In this document: positions 42,951-54,814 of the stretch, in pieces
Position numbering within the stretch: the stretch's first letter is position 1
Layout: every line of letters starts with the position of its first letter
Origin: Siphonodentalium dalli
Taxonomy: Eukaryota > Mollusca > Scaphopoda > Gadilida > Siphonodentaliidae
Reading direction: 5' to 3'
Assembly (NCBI GenBank): GCA_032622095.1
Contig: CP136068.1
Coordinates: 12,753,729 to 12,817,728, forward strand
Length of the DNA stretch: 64,000 nucleotides
The notes under the pieces: model-generated
What the model saw: only the letters and a program-made list of their open reading frames with translations
The model's database searches: none
Told to the model about the DNA's origin: nothing
Made by a program: the position numbers and the translations under genes

Positions 42951-44096
42951 CAAAGACATTTTGATTTTCGATCGTGTTGCTGATATATGGCTGATTAACT
43001 TGTGGATACAATGATTGATCTAAACTGACCTACCTTTGGTGTGAATGCACACAAACAATTTCGTCACTTGTAATGGCAACCACACTTCGTCGATCATTAT
43101 GTCGTAAACCTGGAGGTCGGATGGACCGACAGATGCAGCCATGAAGCAGTTGGATTGTAGTCACTGGAAATTGTGAGTTGCCGATGGTTATAACGTTTGA
43201 TGGTTTGAATATTGTGGCATGCGGATATTGGTTAAAATTATCATGTGATCTACATGCATGTACTAGTTCCTCATATCTCCGTGGGTTCTCATGTTTCCGT
43301 GGATGTCGCGTTTTCGGGTATCCAAGGTAGTTATGACAACATCGTGCACGTGCAATGTCGCGATAAATATTTTACAAGTAACCCTACGCTGCTGCAACGG
43401 AAATTTATTTCTTTTATTGAGAATTTACACAAGAAAACGGATTAAAATGAGAAAAACAGTAAGTTATCTATTTTTCAATATTATATACATATTCATTGCA
43501 TTATAAATCAATTAGAAGTGAGTATAATAAAATAAAATTAGTTTAGAATTCCGTTTGGAAAAGGTGACATTTATTATTTTTATTTTGATCACGTGTCCTT
43601 ATTCCGGATATTTGTTCAGAACACACCTATTTGGTTCAACAGAACAGGTGCTGTTATTGAGTGTTACCAAATATCAATTTATGTGATTGATTAAGAACTG
43701 GAATGTAGTGAAGATTTATTGTTTCTTTTAAAAAAAAATAAAATGAGATGAGTTGTAATTGATTATAGTAACATAAGCTATTTAACATTTTTTTCAGATG
43801 ATTGTGTTTCAAGAAGTAATCCAGCAATAGCATTACTATTGTATTATCAGCTTACTCTCACCGGCCTGCCAAATAATCATGATAATAATGATTGTTATCA
43901 TTTCTTTAAAAGTCCAAGCCAATAAATCATTATATTTTTACAGGTATAAAGACTCTTTATTAAAGAGTAAAGAATTTAACATACCAGTCTTTACCTTTAT
44001 CTTGATTAAATCTCAAAAACTTCATATTTGTTTATTTTCCAGAAAACACCTCTGAGAGTTCAGAGAAAGATAAAGACATACTGAAAAGAAAAAACG
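42951..44096. other. intron sequence, no exon recognised
   Basis: AT-rich. Small inverted words AAAGACTCTTTATTAAAGAG occur near 43,948. No V-like signature (YCN.T or DA..Y) could be found here. Part may be the 5' end of the pogo-like element; its TIR was not identified. Confidence 0.45.
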
Positions 44097-45725
44097 ATGT
44101 CAGATTATAATGAAGTGATAGAGAATAAGGTAGCAGTGACTAGAGCAGCCAAGATGTATGGCGTACCGGAACAGACATTGAGAGACCGTGTTCTGGGGCG
44201 TGTGGAAGCAGGGTGTCGGCGCCCAGGGCCATAGGCCAATCTTTCCCTTGACGAGGAAAAGACTCGTGTTGATCACGTTGTTCAAATGGGACACATATGT
44301 TATGGCTACACACATACACAGCTACAAATACTGGTCAATGATTTTGCTGTCCATTTGAATAAACACTTAAATAGAAAATCACCAAAGTATACCGGGATGA
44401 GCAACAACTGGTTGTATGGCTTTCTGGAACGATGGAATGAAGTTCTAAAAACCGTGAAACCCCAGTCGCTTGACTCCATTCGAGCAAAGGCAGCATCCAC
44501 AGAAGTGAAATATTATGATTCTCTTAAAGAAATCATGGATAAGTATCAGTTCCATGACAATCCTCATCTGATATACAATCTGGACGAAACTGGAATACAA
44601 CCCCAGCATAAACCAAGTAAGATTGTTGTGGCTAAGAACACAAGAAATGACTTCACCAAGAGGTTCAACAACCACCATTATAGGATGTGCAAATACCATT
44701 GGTACCGTGTTGCCGCCATTTTATATATTCAAAGGGAAGCGTCTTGTGCCCGACTTAACAGAAGGTGCCCTTCCTGGTAGCAGTTTTGCAACTAGTGATT
44801 CAGGATGGTCAAATGGAAAGTTGTTCCAGAAATTTCTCGAAAACCATTTTCTTAAATATGTAACAGCATCAGATGAGAAGAAGCTTTTGTTTTATGATGG
44901 ACATACATCCCATGTTCTTTTAAGTACAATAGACTTGGCCAAGAATCATAACATCATTCTGTTTGTGCTTCTTCCGCACAGCAGCCACTTGTTGCAGCCT
45001 CTTTGTGTGTCGTGTTTTTGGTCCATTGAAAATATATTACAATGAAGAGTGTAATTTGTGGTTGAAAACACATATTGGCCGCATCATAACTCGGTATGAT
45101 ATGTGTGGCATATCTTCAAAGGCCTTTGCTAAAGGTGTGACAATACACAATGTATTGTGCGGTTTCAGGAAGACCTGTATTTATCCATTATCGAGAACTG
45201 AAATTTCCCCATCTGCACTTCTTCCAACATCTGTTTTCCAAATGAAGATTCTCCGCTGGAAACTATGAATGAGCCTGAAAATGAGATATCAGCATTCTTG
45301 GTGGAGAAAGTGAAAAGTGCACAAAAGGTGTTAAAGTAAAGAAAGAAACGTAAAAGCAGCAGCAGGCCACAACCAGGAGGTATTGCTATCACTGAGGGGA
45401 CATTTGCTGCAGACTTAGAGCAATCCGAAGAAGACAGACGTCAGGAGCCTTCCACTAGTACTGGTGTGTAACGTTCTAAGAAGTCAGCAGCAGTTGATCG
45501 TCACCTCTCTGAGGATTCAGAGATGAGTGATACTAGTGATGATGATACAGATGTCTGCTGTGTTTGCAAGCATAATTCCCACCTGAACGCCTTAATGAAT
45601 TAAACTTGTATATTGTGAAATGGGCTAATAGGTGTGACAACTGTCATCACTGGTGCCATTTGATATACTGCACTGAAGTTAGGGTGGTTAGATTACATGC
45701 ACATTTATTGTGCCCACACTTTTAA
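44097..45725 (+). pseudogene. pogo/Tigger-like transposase, copy 1, with C-terminal PHD-like finger
   Basis: The N terminus VAVTRAAKMYGVPEQTLRDR is a psq-type helix-turn-helix for DNA binding. An in-frame TAG at 44,232 follows. CENP-B-like second HTH sequence comes next (SNNWLYGFLERWNEVLKT). The DDE catalytic core shows IYNLDETGIQPQHKPSK (first Asp) and, after a frameshift near 44,660, IGTVLPPFYIFKGKRL and LLFYDGHTSHVL (second Asp). HSSHLLQPL should lead to the third Asp, but this copy has Cys there (copy 2 keeps Asp), and a further frameshift follows near 45,010. Downstream, CCVCK (45,558-45,572) and RCDNCHHWCH (45,632-45,661) suggest a PHD-type zinc finger broken by a stop. These lesions make it inactive. 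TIRs and the TA duplication were not located. Confidence 0.9.
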
Positions 45726-46104
45726 ATCTGTTTCATATGGATCTGAAACTATTATGATCATTATGATAAGAACACCAGGATATGGCATATTTAGCTAATG
45801 GATTTGACAATATGTATTAATAAACTTGATTATACCTGTAAACAATTTGTGTGTGTATAAATACCTTTATAAATGTGATCCAGCCCTAAGTAAAATTATA
45901 TCACATTTCTACTCTGCAACCTGTTGATGACAGTGCAACCACCTTACCTAATAACTCAACCCCCCTCCACATTGAAAACAGTATATTTTTTTATAAAATA
46001 AATCTGTAATCCCATTGAGTTTGTAATTAAAAAAAAAAATTGGTTATTCACACTCGTGAGTCTGACATGCCTAATTTAATGGTACAATCACAATTTTGAA
46101 ATTG
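45726..46104. other. flank between the two transposase copies
   Basis: Probable 3' non-coding part of copy 1 plus intron. AGTGCAACCACCTTACC near 45,930 could be an element end but no partner was found. Confidence 0.35.
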
Positions 46105-46862
46105 CAATTTGTACTGGTCAATGATTTAGCTGTCCATCTGAATAAACACTTAAATAGAAAATCACCAAAGTCTACCGGGATGAGCAACAACTGGCTGTAT
46201 GGCTTTCTGGAACGATGGAATGAAGTTCTAAAAACCGTGAAACCCCAGTCGCTTGACGCCCTTCGAACAAAGGCAGCATCCCCAGAAGTGATAGGGAAAT
46301 ATTATGATTCTCAGAAATCATGAATAAGTATCAGTCCCATGACAATCCTCATCTGATATACAATCTAGACGAAACTGGAATACAACCCCAGCATAAACCA
46401 AGTAAGATTGGTGTGGCTTAGAATACAAGAAATGACTTCAACAAGAGGTTCAACAACCACCATTATAGGATGTGCAAACACCATTGGTACCGTGTTGCCG
46501 CCATTTTATATATTCAAAGGGAAGCGTCTTGTGCCCGACTTAACAGAAGGTGCCCTTCCTGGTAGCAGTTTTGCAACTAGTGATTCAGGATGGTCAAATG
46601 GAAAGTTGTTCCAGAAATTTCTCGAAAACCATTTTCTTAAATATGTAACAGCATCATATGAGAAGAAGCTTTTGTTTTATGATGGACATACATCCCATGT
46701 TCTTTTAAGTACAATAGACTTGGCCAAGGATCATAACATCATTCTGTTTGTGCTTCTTCCGCACAGCAGCCACTTGTTGCAGCCTCTTGATGTGTCGTGT
46801 TTTGGGTCCATAGAAAATATATTACAATGCAGAGTGTAGTTTGTGGTTGAAAACACATATTG
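46105..46862 (+). pseudogene. pogo/Tigger-like transposase, copy 2, truncated at both ends
   Basis: It matches copy 1 almost base for base from VNDLAVHLNKHLNRKSPK to SIENILQC. The helix-turn-helix N terminus and the C-terminal part are missing. Catalytic landmarks LDETG, FYDGHTSHV and QPLDVSCFGS (third Asp intact) are present but separated by a frameshift near 46,315 and a TAG near 46,420. At 46,862 homology to copy 1 stops inside ACACATATTGG and continues with GTGCCCTTCCTGGTAGCAG, a string that also occurs inside the element at about 46,548. This suggests an internal rearrangement or microhomology-mediated join. Inactive. High similarity to copy 1 points to a local duplication or two recent insertions. 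Confidence 0.88.
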
Positions 46863-47555
46863 GTGCCCTTCCTGGTAGCAGCGTCGGTATCAACGCCGAT
46901 ACAACAATTAAGGTAGCTCGATACCGGCTCCAACATCAACCCTATATTCATTAGTCATTTTTATTAAATGTTCAAAATTTCTAAGTAGTTACTTAGATAT
47001 TATACTAATGTTAATGATCTGCAGTATGTGTCTATACACCGCATCATCACCAGACTGCACCAGTCAGCCAAAACGAGTACACTACGGTTTCACGAGAAAC
47101 CTTGACCCATGTTTGACTACCTACGGGTGGTCACTTCCAGGGGTTAATTTATGTAATAATAATTGGCATTTCTTCCTAATATTTGACATACAAAGAGAAA
47201 ATACATCAATTTAAATGTACTATTCAAAAAAATATATAAAGTATGACATTTACATATATTTTGGGGATTTATTCCCTAAATCCACGGAAATACGAGAACC
47301 CTGTATATCAATGTAAATTTAAATTTGTTGTAATTCATTGAGCGACGGAAAGATATTCGAGTGGGTAGTATGACATTTACTATCTGGGATCATCCAGAAC
47401 TCACGTTAGATGTGCGAAGACGAGAACATGTTAATTGTGTTTCGTTATCATTATTGCGTTTACTCACTCGCATGTTGTCGAGTCTGTTCGATTCGAATCG
47501 GTTGCGCTGGTAGCGTTTCAATTCCCGGCGGTAAAGTCTCAAGCAGTTAGTACAA
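46863..47555. other. intron sequence, no exon recognised
   Basis: No domain in any frame and no repeat recognised. Confidence 0.4.
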
Positions 47556-47559
47556 GAAA

Positions 47560-47720
47560 ACCATAATCAGAAATGGTAACGCCCTCAAGATCATATTATT
47601 AGCCATAAATATAAATTATAATATAAAATATATTGGTTACACGAATGCACCGCCTCGGAATTCCGTTAAAACAACTAATCCTTCAAATTATAAAAAAAAA
47701 ACTACGGCTTATTACTGCAG
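47560..47720 (+). repeat. dispersed repeat family A, copy 3 (empty-site paralogue)
   Basis: It contains CAGAAATGGTAACGCCCTCA, AGATCATATTATTAGCC, AATATAAAATATATTGG and AATTCCGTTAAAACAACTAA, matching copy 2. It has no insertion where copy 1 carries the 1.37-kb element. Confidence 0.8.
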
Positions 47721-47979
47721 GTTTCTCATTCACCACATCAAAAGCTTCTAAATGCGGATCAAAAATCTGAGGCATTGTGTTCCCACCAAGAGTGCACGAA
47801 CCAACCATTGTTCATACCTAAACATCGAAAGCAATTAACGCGGTCATAATAGTTATATACAGCAACTATAAGATATCCAGCGAATACACACCCACAAAAA
47901 CCCGAAATGTGTTGTCCTGCGAGAAATCCCATCGCTAGAGCTCAATTTGACACGGCCAGATTAGCCTTCCTACAATATC

Positions 47980-48533
47980 CAAAACAATAAAGCTTCTCAA
48001 ATCATCGGCATAGTCAACAGAACTAACACGAACTTGGACATCAACACTTTCTAATCGCTCTACATAAGCATGGTCAGACCTATCATCGAATACTGTAACT
48101 CTGCATGGAGCCCACATCACAAATATCAAAGGATTGTGTTAGAGAAATACCAAGAAAAGCAACCAAACTAATTCGTCAAATCAATAATCTATGCTACCGA
48201 GACCGAATGATAAGACTCAATCTGATGTCTTCAAAATATACAATATTTAGAGGAGATCTAATCGAGGTATATAAACTGTTGAATGGTCATTACAATATCA
48301 ATGCCTGTGACCTATTAGAAAGAAATTCATCAGAAAGAACAAGAGGACACAATAAAAAGCTACATGTGTCCATTGTTAACAAGGCCATAGGAAAATATTT
48401 CTTCACGCAGAGGGTGGTAAATAGCTGGAACTCTCCGCCAGACTTCGCTGTTGAGGCTCCAACACTCGATCAATTCAAAATATATATAGACTCATTCTTC
48501 TATTATATAAAATACGAGATCGACGACAAGTAA
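47980..48533 (+). pseudogene. C-terminal RT fragment of a CR1/Rex-like LINE
   Basis: On the plus strand, QIIGIVNRTNTNLDINTF, a stop, then SLYISMVRPIIEYCNSAWSP is the RT thumb and post-RT region of CR1/L2/Rex-type elements. After a frameshift near 48,160 it continues with RDRMIRLNLMSSKYTIFRGD, LIEVYKLLNGHYNI, ERTRGHNKKLHVS and YFFTQRVVNSWNSPPDF, the characteristic C-terminal block of this clade. The catalytic RT core is missing. A (GAT)n tract at about 48,647-48,665 forms the 3' tail. It lies in the intron before V3 and is inactive. Confidence 0.85.
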
Positions 48534-48645
48534 TATGTTCAAGTGACTCACAAGTAAATATCGAATGACGATACATCTATTTGTAAACAAGCATTGCAAA
48601 TAATGTTATTGGGACGAAAAGTCGCAAGACTTGTTCCGTATTATG

Positions 48646-48665
48646 ATGATGATGATGATGATGAT
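48646..48665. repeat. (GAT)n tail of the CR1-like fragment
   Basis: Six to seven GAT units near the end of the LINE fragment. Confidence 0.9.
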
Positions 48666-49788
48666 TATGATATGATTGATAGAACAAACCACTATTATGA
48701 TGATCGTGTCGTTATTTGTTTAAAATACGTATCAATTGACATATACGCACCCGTTCCCTAATTAAAATTAACATATTACGACAGTTTTAGGGGACCTACG
48801 CGAATTCTGGGAACTCCGCAAATAGACGTCCGCAAATAGCAACCTACTGCGAATTGTCACAACCGGAAACAAACCCATTATCTATTTATAAAATGCCCAG
48901 CGAACCACAGCTTTCTAAAATCTGGTCCACAGTATACACCCGAGGGGAGTTAATGATCCATGTGTAGAAACTGTATTTATATATTGTATATATGAAAGGG
49001 TTTATACACATATTTCTTTTTTCGATAACAGTCATGTGCATATGTTGTATATACACATTTGTTTAAAATAAAGCGTTTATAAGAGATGCCAAAATATAAC
49101 ACACTATATTATCATGTACATGTACATAACAATATACTATCACACGGGATACAGACACACAGTAGCCATTATCCTGACAAATTCCGGATATACCCGGACC
49201 AGTCGTCTGTCATCTCGAGCGAGATGTGTAAGCTATACATTGTTTACTATCAATACAGTTGTGTTTCAAAAGCTTCAGTGAGCTTTACACCCACCGTATT
49301 CAGACATCATTATCATTAATGAACATGTTAACGCATACACGGCTAGTGAGCTGAACTATACTTCAAATATATATAAGATAGATATCCATCATTTACTCAG
49401 GGGTAGACTATGCTAATACAACAACATGACACATACGGTATAAAAACCCGAAACTGTGACGAACATTCTGGTCTAACTTATACATCAATTTAAATTTTGT
49501 GGTAATTTTCACTAAACCACCAATACATCATCGGTCTCGGTGGCCACTCAGCTAATCCTAGCAATATCACACAGTGACTCATCAGACTTTTTGTGTTGGC
49601 AGTATTAGTCCATAGGCTGGAAGGAACCCTCGTGCACCCCGATTACTTAAATTATCTGGTATTTTCATGTACCCTAATGCGTATTGTTCAGGAAATATGA
49701 AGTTAATAGCAAATATTTTGGGTCCTATTGTATCTACTTGGTCAATGTTTAGTCTTACTCAGTTAAAAAAAAATCCGATTATGATGTG
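48666..49788. other. intron sequence, no exon recognised
   Basis: An open frame at 49,086-49,319 shows no domain and lacks splice context. No repeats recognised. Confidence 0.4.
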
Positions 49789-49804
49789 ATGGGGGGGGGG
49801 GGGG
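49789..49804. repeat. G-run (about 14 bases)
   Basis: GGGGGGGGGGGGGG homopolymer, a possible assembly weak point and potential quadruplex former. Confidence 0.9.
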
Positions 49805-51059
49805 CGTTATCCCATATAAGTGATTGGATTTTAACTGATGATAACATTGTAGTATTGGAATACTCTATCCACTGGTAGCAAAAAAAGTCACCATAGTTCA
49901 AAAGGTCACGTGGCGGCAATGAAATAATAGTCTAGACTTACTTGACCACATTCATTTTCTTCCTTATTATGTCCCTGAACTTTTAAGTAATGTTAACACG
50001 GAAACAAGTGTTCGCGTAGACACGAAACAAGATGGAGTCCAACATGGTCGCGGTTTTTTAAAGACGAGGTACTATACGTCAGTTTGATGCAAATTATAGA
50101 AAGAAAATATTGACAAATGTATACAGATGTATATATCATGGAAAACTAAGAAACAATACTAGCGTTGGAACTACCTGATCCAAGATGGCGCCAAAATGGC
50201 CACCGGAAATGGAAATGTGACTATTTTCACTAATCTATTTTAGATTAGTTTCTGCTGTTTAGAACTGGTTGAGAATTGCGACTTTTGTATTGTTCATGTT
50301 AACTGATCACTGGAGCAATGACACATGTCATTATGTGGGTCTCAGGCCCTTCCGATCCCTCAAAAGTTTGATTTTACAGAACGCGATATAAAATTCACCA
50401 AAAATCACCATTGGGATTTTAGTCATATTTCAAAAATAAATTAGCAGAACTGTGCAATGTAAGTGATGCATACCTTTGCTTATGAATATTCCAACCCAAT
50501 GGAACCAAAATTGTCACTTTGTCTCAAAATAACCGTCAAAATGGCGGCCAAATTAAGGACAATGGCAGATATTGCCCCAGCGCGCCACACAATCACCTTG
50601 GTTAATACTTACTATTGTATTCAATGACATATACCAGAAATATTAGATTTTTCTCTTCATATCAAAATCGACAAAATGAACTATTCAGGTTTGAACCATG
50701 TTTTGAAATATAATGGAACTATCTTTGGTTTAACTATTTTGATCTGTCTTAAATGTGTCACACTGAGGTGTTTTTAAACAAAATAATCAAGATGGCTTGC
50801 CAAATCGCATCCAAATTTTGTAAAATGGACATATATCACGAACATTATTCTCTGCTGTTCAGAAAAGGTTGCAAATTGTGACTCACTTTGTATTAAAACT
50901 GTTACTTAAATGAATTGACAAAACATTGCTTCGATTACTATATCCTTAAGTGTTGTGGAAAGCGATAGCCACCAAAAGCTAAATCTTTAAAACACACTCA
51001 TTACCATGCCGTCGCTCTATATATATACATAATACCAGACAAATGACCCTATATCCACT
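49805..51059. other. dispersed repeat DNA with AAGATGGCGGCC-type motifs
   Basis: CAAGATGGCGCCAAAATGGCC near 50,182, AAAATGGCGGCCAAATT near 50,540 and CAAGATGGCTTGCCAAATC near 50,792 recur with intervals of about 250-360 bp. The same motif in the opposite orientation occurs at 52,940-53,670. No coding capacity was seen. Confidence 0.55.
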
Positions 51060-52240
51060 CCATTTATACACAAACACCTCAGCAGCGTGACCATACAGCC
51101 ACAATTGGATACACCCGTACATCCCACTCATGACCATACAGTCACGACTCGCCATGCATGCACACCAGGGTTACCCCCACACCTGGCCGTATAATCACTC
51201 CCTGCATATTTATTCACCGAACTCATGATCATACAGTCCCTGTTGTATACATATTCATATCAGTATTGGACAAAAGGTCTCTCCCTGTATACCACTCCAC
51301 CACAACCATGGCCATACAACGACTGACACCCATGACCATAGGGTCACTCCATGTATACATATACACCTCAAAAATGGCCATACATACAATTGCTTAATAA
51401 ACATACAACTCACGCATGACCATACAGCCACACTTGGCATACATGTACACCCTACACATGATCACACAGCCACGAGTTACCATGCAAGCAGACCAGGTAT
51501 ACACCTTCATGACACATGATCATATGGTCACTTCCTGTATACATATTCTCCACATTCATAATCAAAGAGTCACTCCTTGTATACATATTCTTGTCAACAT
51601 TGGCTATATGGTCGCCCCCTGTATACCTATTCGCCACACCTATGGCCATATAGCTACTTATTATATACATATACACCCAACCCGTGACCACATAGTCACT
51701 CCAGGTATACATATACACCTAACCAATGGCCATATAGCCACTCGCCGTATACACAAACACCTCACACATGGCCATTCTCCACACTTGGGTATAGCCATAC
51801 ACCCCCACACACGATCATACATTAATGAGTCACCATGCAGACATACCAAGTATACTCCTACGTCTGTCACATGACCATGTAGTCACTCTCTGTATACATA
51901 TTTACCACATCCATGACCATACAGTCACTCATTGTATACCTATTCACCTCACCATTGTAATTACAGTCGCCTTCAGTGTACATATTATCCTCACTTATGG
52001 TCATATCGATACCCATTATATACATAAGCACCCCACTTATGGCCATATAGTCACTCCAGGAGTCCAGGTATACATATACACCTCACCAATGGCCATACAC
52101 GGCCAGTCATACCTTCCATATTTGCACATACACCTCACACATGACAATTCAACCAATCGCTGTATAATCATACATCCCACCCATGACCATACAGCTACAC
52201 ACTGTATACATATAAACCGACCAATGGCAATAAATCCATA
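51060..52240. repeat. degenerate tandem repeat, period about 42-45 bp, roughly 27 copies
   Basis: Each unit contains ATGACCATACAGTCACTCC or a variant followed by TGTATACATATTCACC. The period is close to a multiple of three, so long His/Ile/Thr-rich frames appear on both strands (for example 51,416-51,874 and 51,825-52,241). The symmetry of open frames argues against coding. Confidence 0.9.
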
Positions 52241-54423
52241 AGATATATACATATATCACATGATACTACTATAATATTATTGAAAAATCCATTAGATATT
52301 TTCTTATCTCTCACTAATAGGTAATCGCCGCGTGCTTCCCGGGAAACTTGGCATCGCGCCAAGTAAATTACCACACGAATTAATACTATTTAGAAAAGCC
52401 GCGCATGACACCAATACCAGACATTGCAAAAATTATTGCTTTGTTCACTAAAGTTTAATTATTGTGCACAAAAACAACGACGAAGATTGGGGGACTATAG
52501 GTTTCGTCGCAATAAAGAGCGCGCACTACTGTCGTATACGGGTGTGAAGCGTCTCAGCCAATGCCGTGCATGTATGCATTTTACATGCATTTTTCAGCTT
52601 CTTTTAAAGATTTTGATTTGTTAAAAAGGCATAAAGCTCTAGCTTTTTTGATGTGGTATACAAAATCTTTGAGCGTTGGCAGCTGACAGCGTCTGAAGTT
52701 GGTAACTTCACAATTATCTCCACATACCATGTTGGTCTCTATGGAAATATCAGAATCTTGTTTGGCACAAGTCCATAAACTTAACGTGCTTGAACATATA
52801 TTTCGGTTTTATATTGTGAATGGTATGTTCTCATCGAAAGTCCATGTATGATAATTATATGCATAAATTTCATTCTTACACGCTGCGATATATTGCGGTA
52901 ATATATGTATTTTAACACTGATTTTAATGTTAAATTTCGACATTTCCGCCACATTGGCGGCCATCTCGATTATAATAAGGTATTAATAACTCCGGATTAT
53001 CTAAATTGGAGTCCATCCATTAATACATCTAACACCGAGATATCGTTCTTCTGTGATGGACATGTTATTTGACGTATACTTTTGTTTGGCGAATTTTCAC
53101 GATGATTATTTGGACAATAATTGTCATATGAACTCGCATTTTGAGTCAGTTTGGTAAGACAGCTAATAAGAATGTGTCATAACATGGCGATTGTTGATTT
53201 GGAAGTTCAAAATTAGTCTAATACATTCACCTTCTACATGACAAAAACGTAATTGGGTGAAATAGGGTAAAATTTGCGTATTATCGTATTTTGGCCGCCA
53301 TCTTGGAAGCCATCTTGGATTAAGTTGACAGTTTCTGGATCCAATTAGATGTAAATACCTTATGTAATGATCCTAGTCATTTCCATCACCGATTCATTCT
53401 AAATTTCTATAAGGAAGTAGTTAGAAAATAAAAAGGTATATTTTGGCGAACATTTATACCACTTCCTTTAAATCATCTCATTTGGAGAAGACAGTGAAGG
53501 TTATGATTCAAGAAATCAACTAATATGATGCCTAAGTGATTTGTTATCAAGATTGAAGAGAAGTATATTCCCTAATCGTCACCAGTTCGTTCAATCGGAA
53601 ATAATGTAGGCGACATGTATGAAAAACCATCAATTTTCCCACTTCCGGTCGCCATTGTGGCGGCCATCTTTGATTTTTTATATATAATTATAACATGGCG
53701 TCATACGCCGTACAAAATGATTGTCATATATTTTATATCACAATTATATTTTTATCATGAAATCCAACAATATCGAACTTAAGAAAATGAGCATGGAGTC
53801 ATTAGGCCACCCAGTCGCGACCCCAGGGTGTCTAGCAATTTTTTTTTTGAAGTAGAGACCATGTACTGGCTCATGAACATGGTCTCTATATTTGTTCATG
53901 AATTTCCCAGGGGAGCCCAAAATCGGACATAAGCGACTCTACTATCTGGGTCTTCAACTTCATTGATCAAAATCAGAAGTTTGAACAACATTGCCCCGGT
54001 ACACTTGTGGATTTATACCATTTTCAAACACTGGATGCTGTCGTATCACTGCTGATCGCATAGCGGGGTTATCTCACGATGAAACAACACAACTGAAAAA
54101 GTACACAAATGTCGGGGTAATCGAATCAAATGTCCTATCTGTTTGTGGAACATAAATATGAAATTAACGGGACTTGGACCAGTCTTGTTGTCGATGGACT
54201 GCTTTCCGTGCAACGTGAGTTAATAGCTCACGAAGTTATCCTAATTTGATAGGAAGTAACAATGAGATGATGCAATCCGTGGACACGTGGTTATTCTACT
54301 TATGTTGATACAGTGAGCATTCACGACCATATGCCAACTAGTTTGTTTGGAGAACGTCTAAGCGATCGCACCATTATAAATACTAAATATCATTAATTAT
54401 TTCGAACCATCCTTTCCTTGCAG
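52241..54423. other. intron with inverted-orientation GGCCGCCATCTT motifs, no exon recognised
   Basis: GGCGGCCATCTC near 52,955, GGCCGCCATCTTGG near 53,292 and GGCGGCCATCTTTG near 53,660 are reverse forms of the motif at 50.2-50.8 kb. TAGAGACCATGTACTGGCTC and ATGAACATGGTCTCTA (53,854-53,889) form a short hairpin. TTCCCGGGAA and CTTGGC-ATCG-CGCCAAG occur near 52,338-52,362. The interval ends with the V3 acceptor TTTCCTTGCAG. Confidence 0.5.
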
Positions 54424-54780
54424 ATTTGAACAGCAATGTGGTCAGACCTATCTACTGCAACAATACAGCTGACGCTCTCATGACAATCAATGCGACGTTT
54501 CCAATGGACCACACGGTTAAAGTGTATAAAATGCCGGCGAATGTTTCAAGAGATACATACACAACAAGTATTCCCGTATATGTTGTATTGGCTATGCGCG
54601 AAAACATGACAATAGTAACTAATCCGTACTTGGATCGTGTTGTGCCATTGGGTATGACAGAAACAGGAACGCTCTCATTCATCCTCACGAATGTGCAGCT
54701 TGCCGATGCGATGAATTATGGTGCAGGCATATTTTTTGACCGCGATTTCTACACTAATGCTAGAACCCTTATTGTACTAG
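54424..54780 (+). CDS. IgSF gene: V-like domain exon, copy V3
   Basis: A 357-bp exon (119 codons), phase 1-1, lies between a CCTTTCCTTGCAG acceptor and a GTATGA donor. The signature is YCNNTADALMTIN: the Cys and sequon are kept, but the second Cys found in V1 and V2 is replaced by Ala. GTLSFILTNVQLADAMNYGA is nearly the same as the V1 segment, so V3 and V1 share their C-terminal half more closely than either does with V2. It ends ARTLIVLG, identical to V1. Additional sequons (NAT, NVS, NMT) suggest heavy glycosylation. It lies 657 bp before the first ordinary Ig exon, so it is the copy most simply spliced to it. No lesions are present. Confidence 0.82.
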
Positions 54781-54814
54781 GTATGAAATCAGACATGAAT
54801 CATCAGCATGATCA

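Noticed and set aside
42728-43011. Acidic Asp-rich and Ile/Val-rich frames
   Set aside because: Translations of a degenerate ATC/GAT trinucleotide tract in the intron after V2.
43245-43506. Possible fourth V-like exon
   Set aside because: The frame lacks YCNxT, the DA..Y motif and a plausible acceptor; it ends in low-complexity Lys/Ile-rich sequence.
47455-47560. tRNA-like words (TTCGAATCGGTTGCGCTGGTAG)
   Set aside because: No cloverleaf could be drawn: acceptor and anticodon stems do not pair and the T-arm consensus is absent.
51416-52241. Long His/Ile/Thr-rich open frames on both strands
   Set aside because: They are translations of a degenerate tandem repeat whose period is near a multiple of three. 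Similar frames appear on both strands and no splice sites or start context fit.
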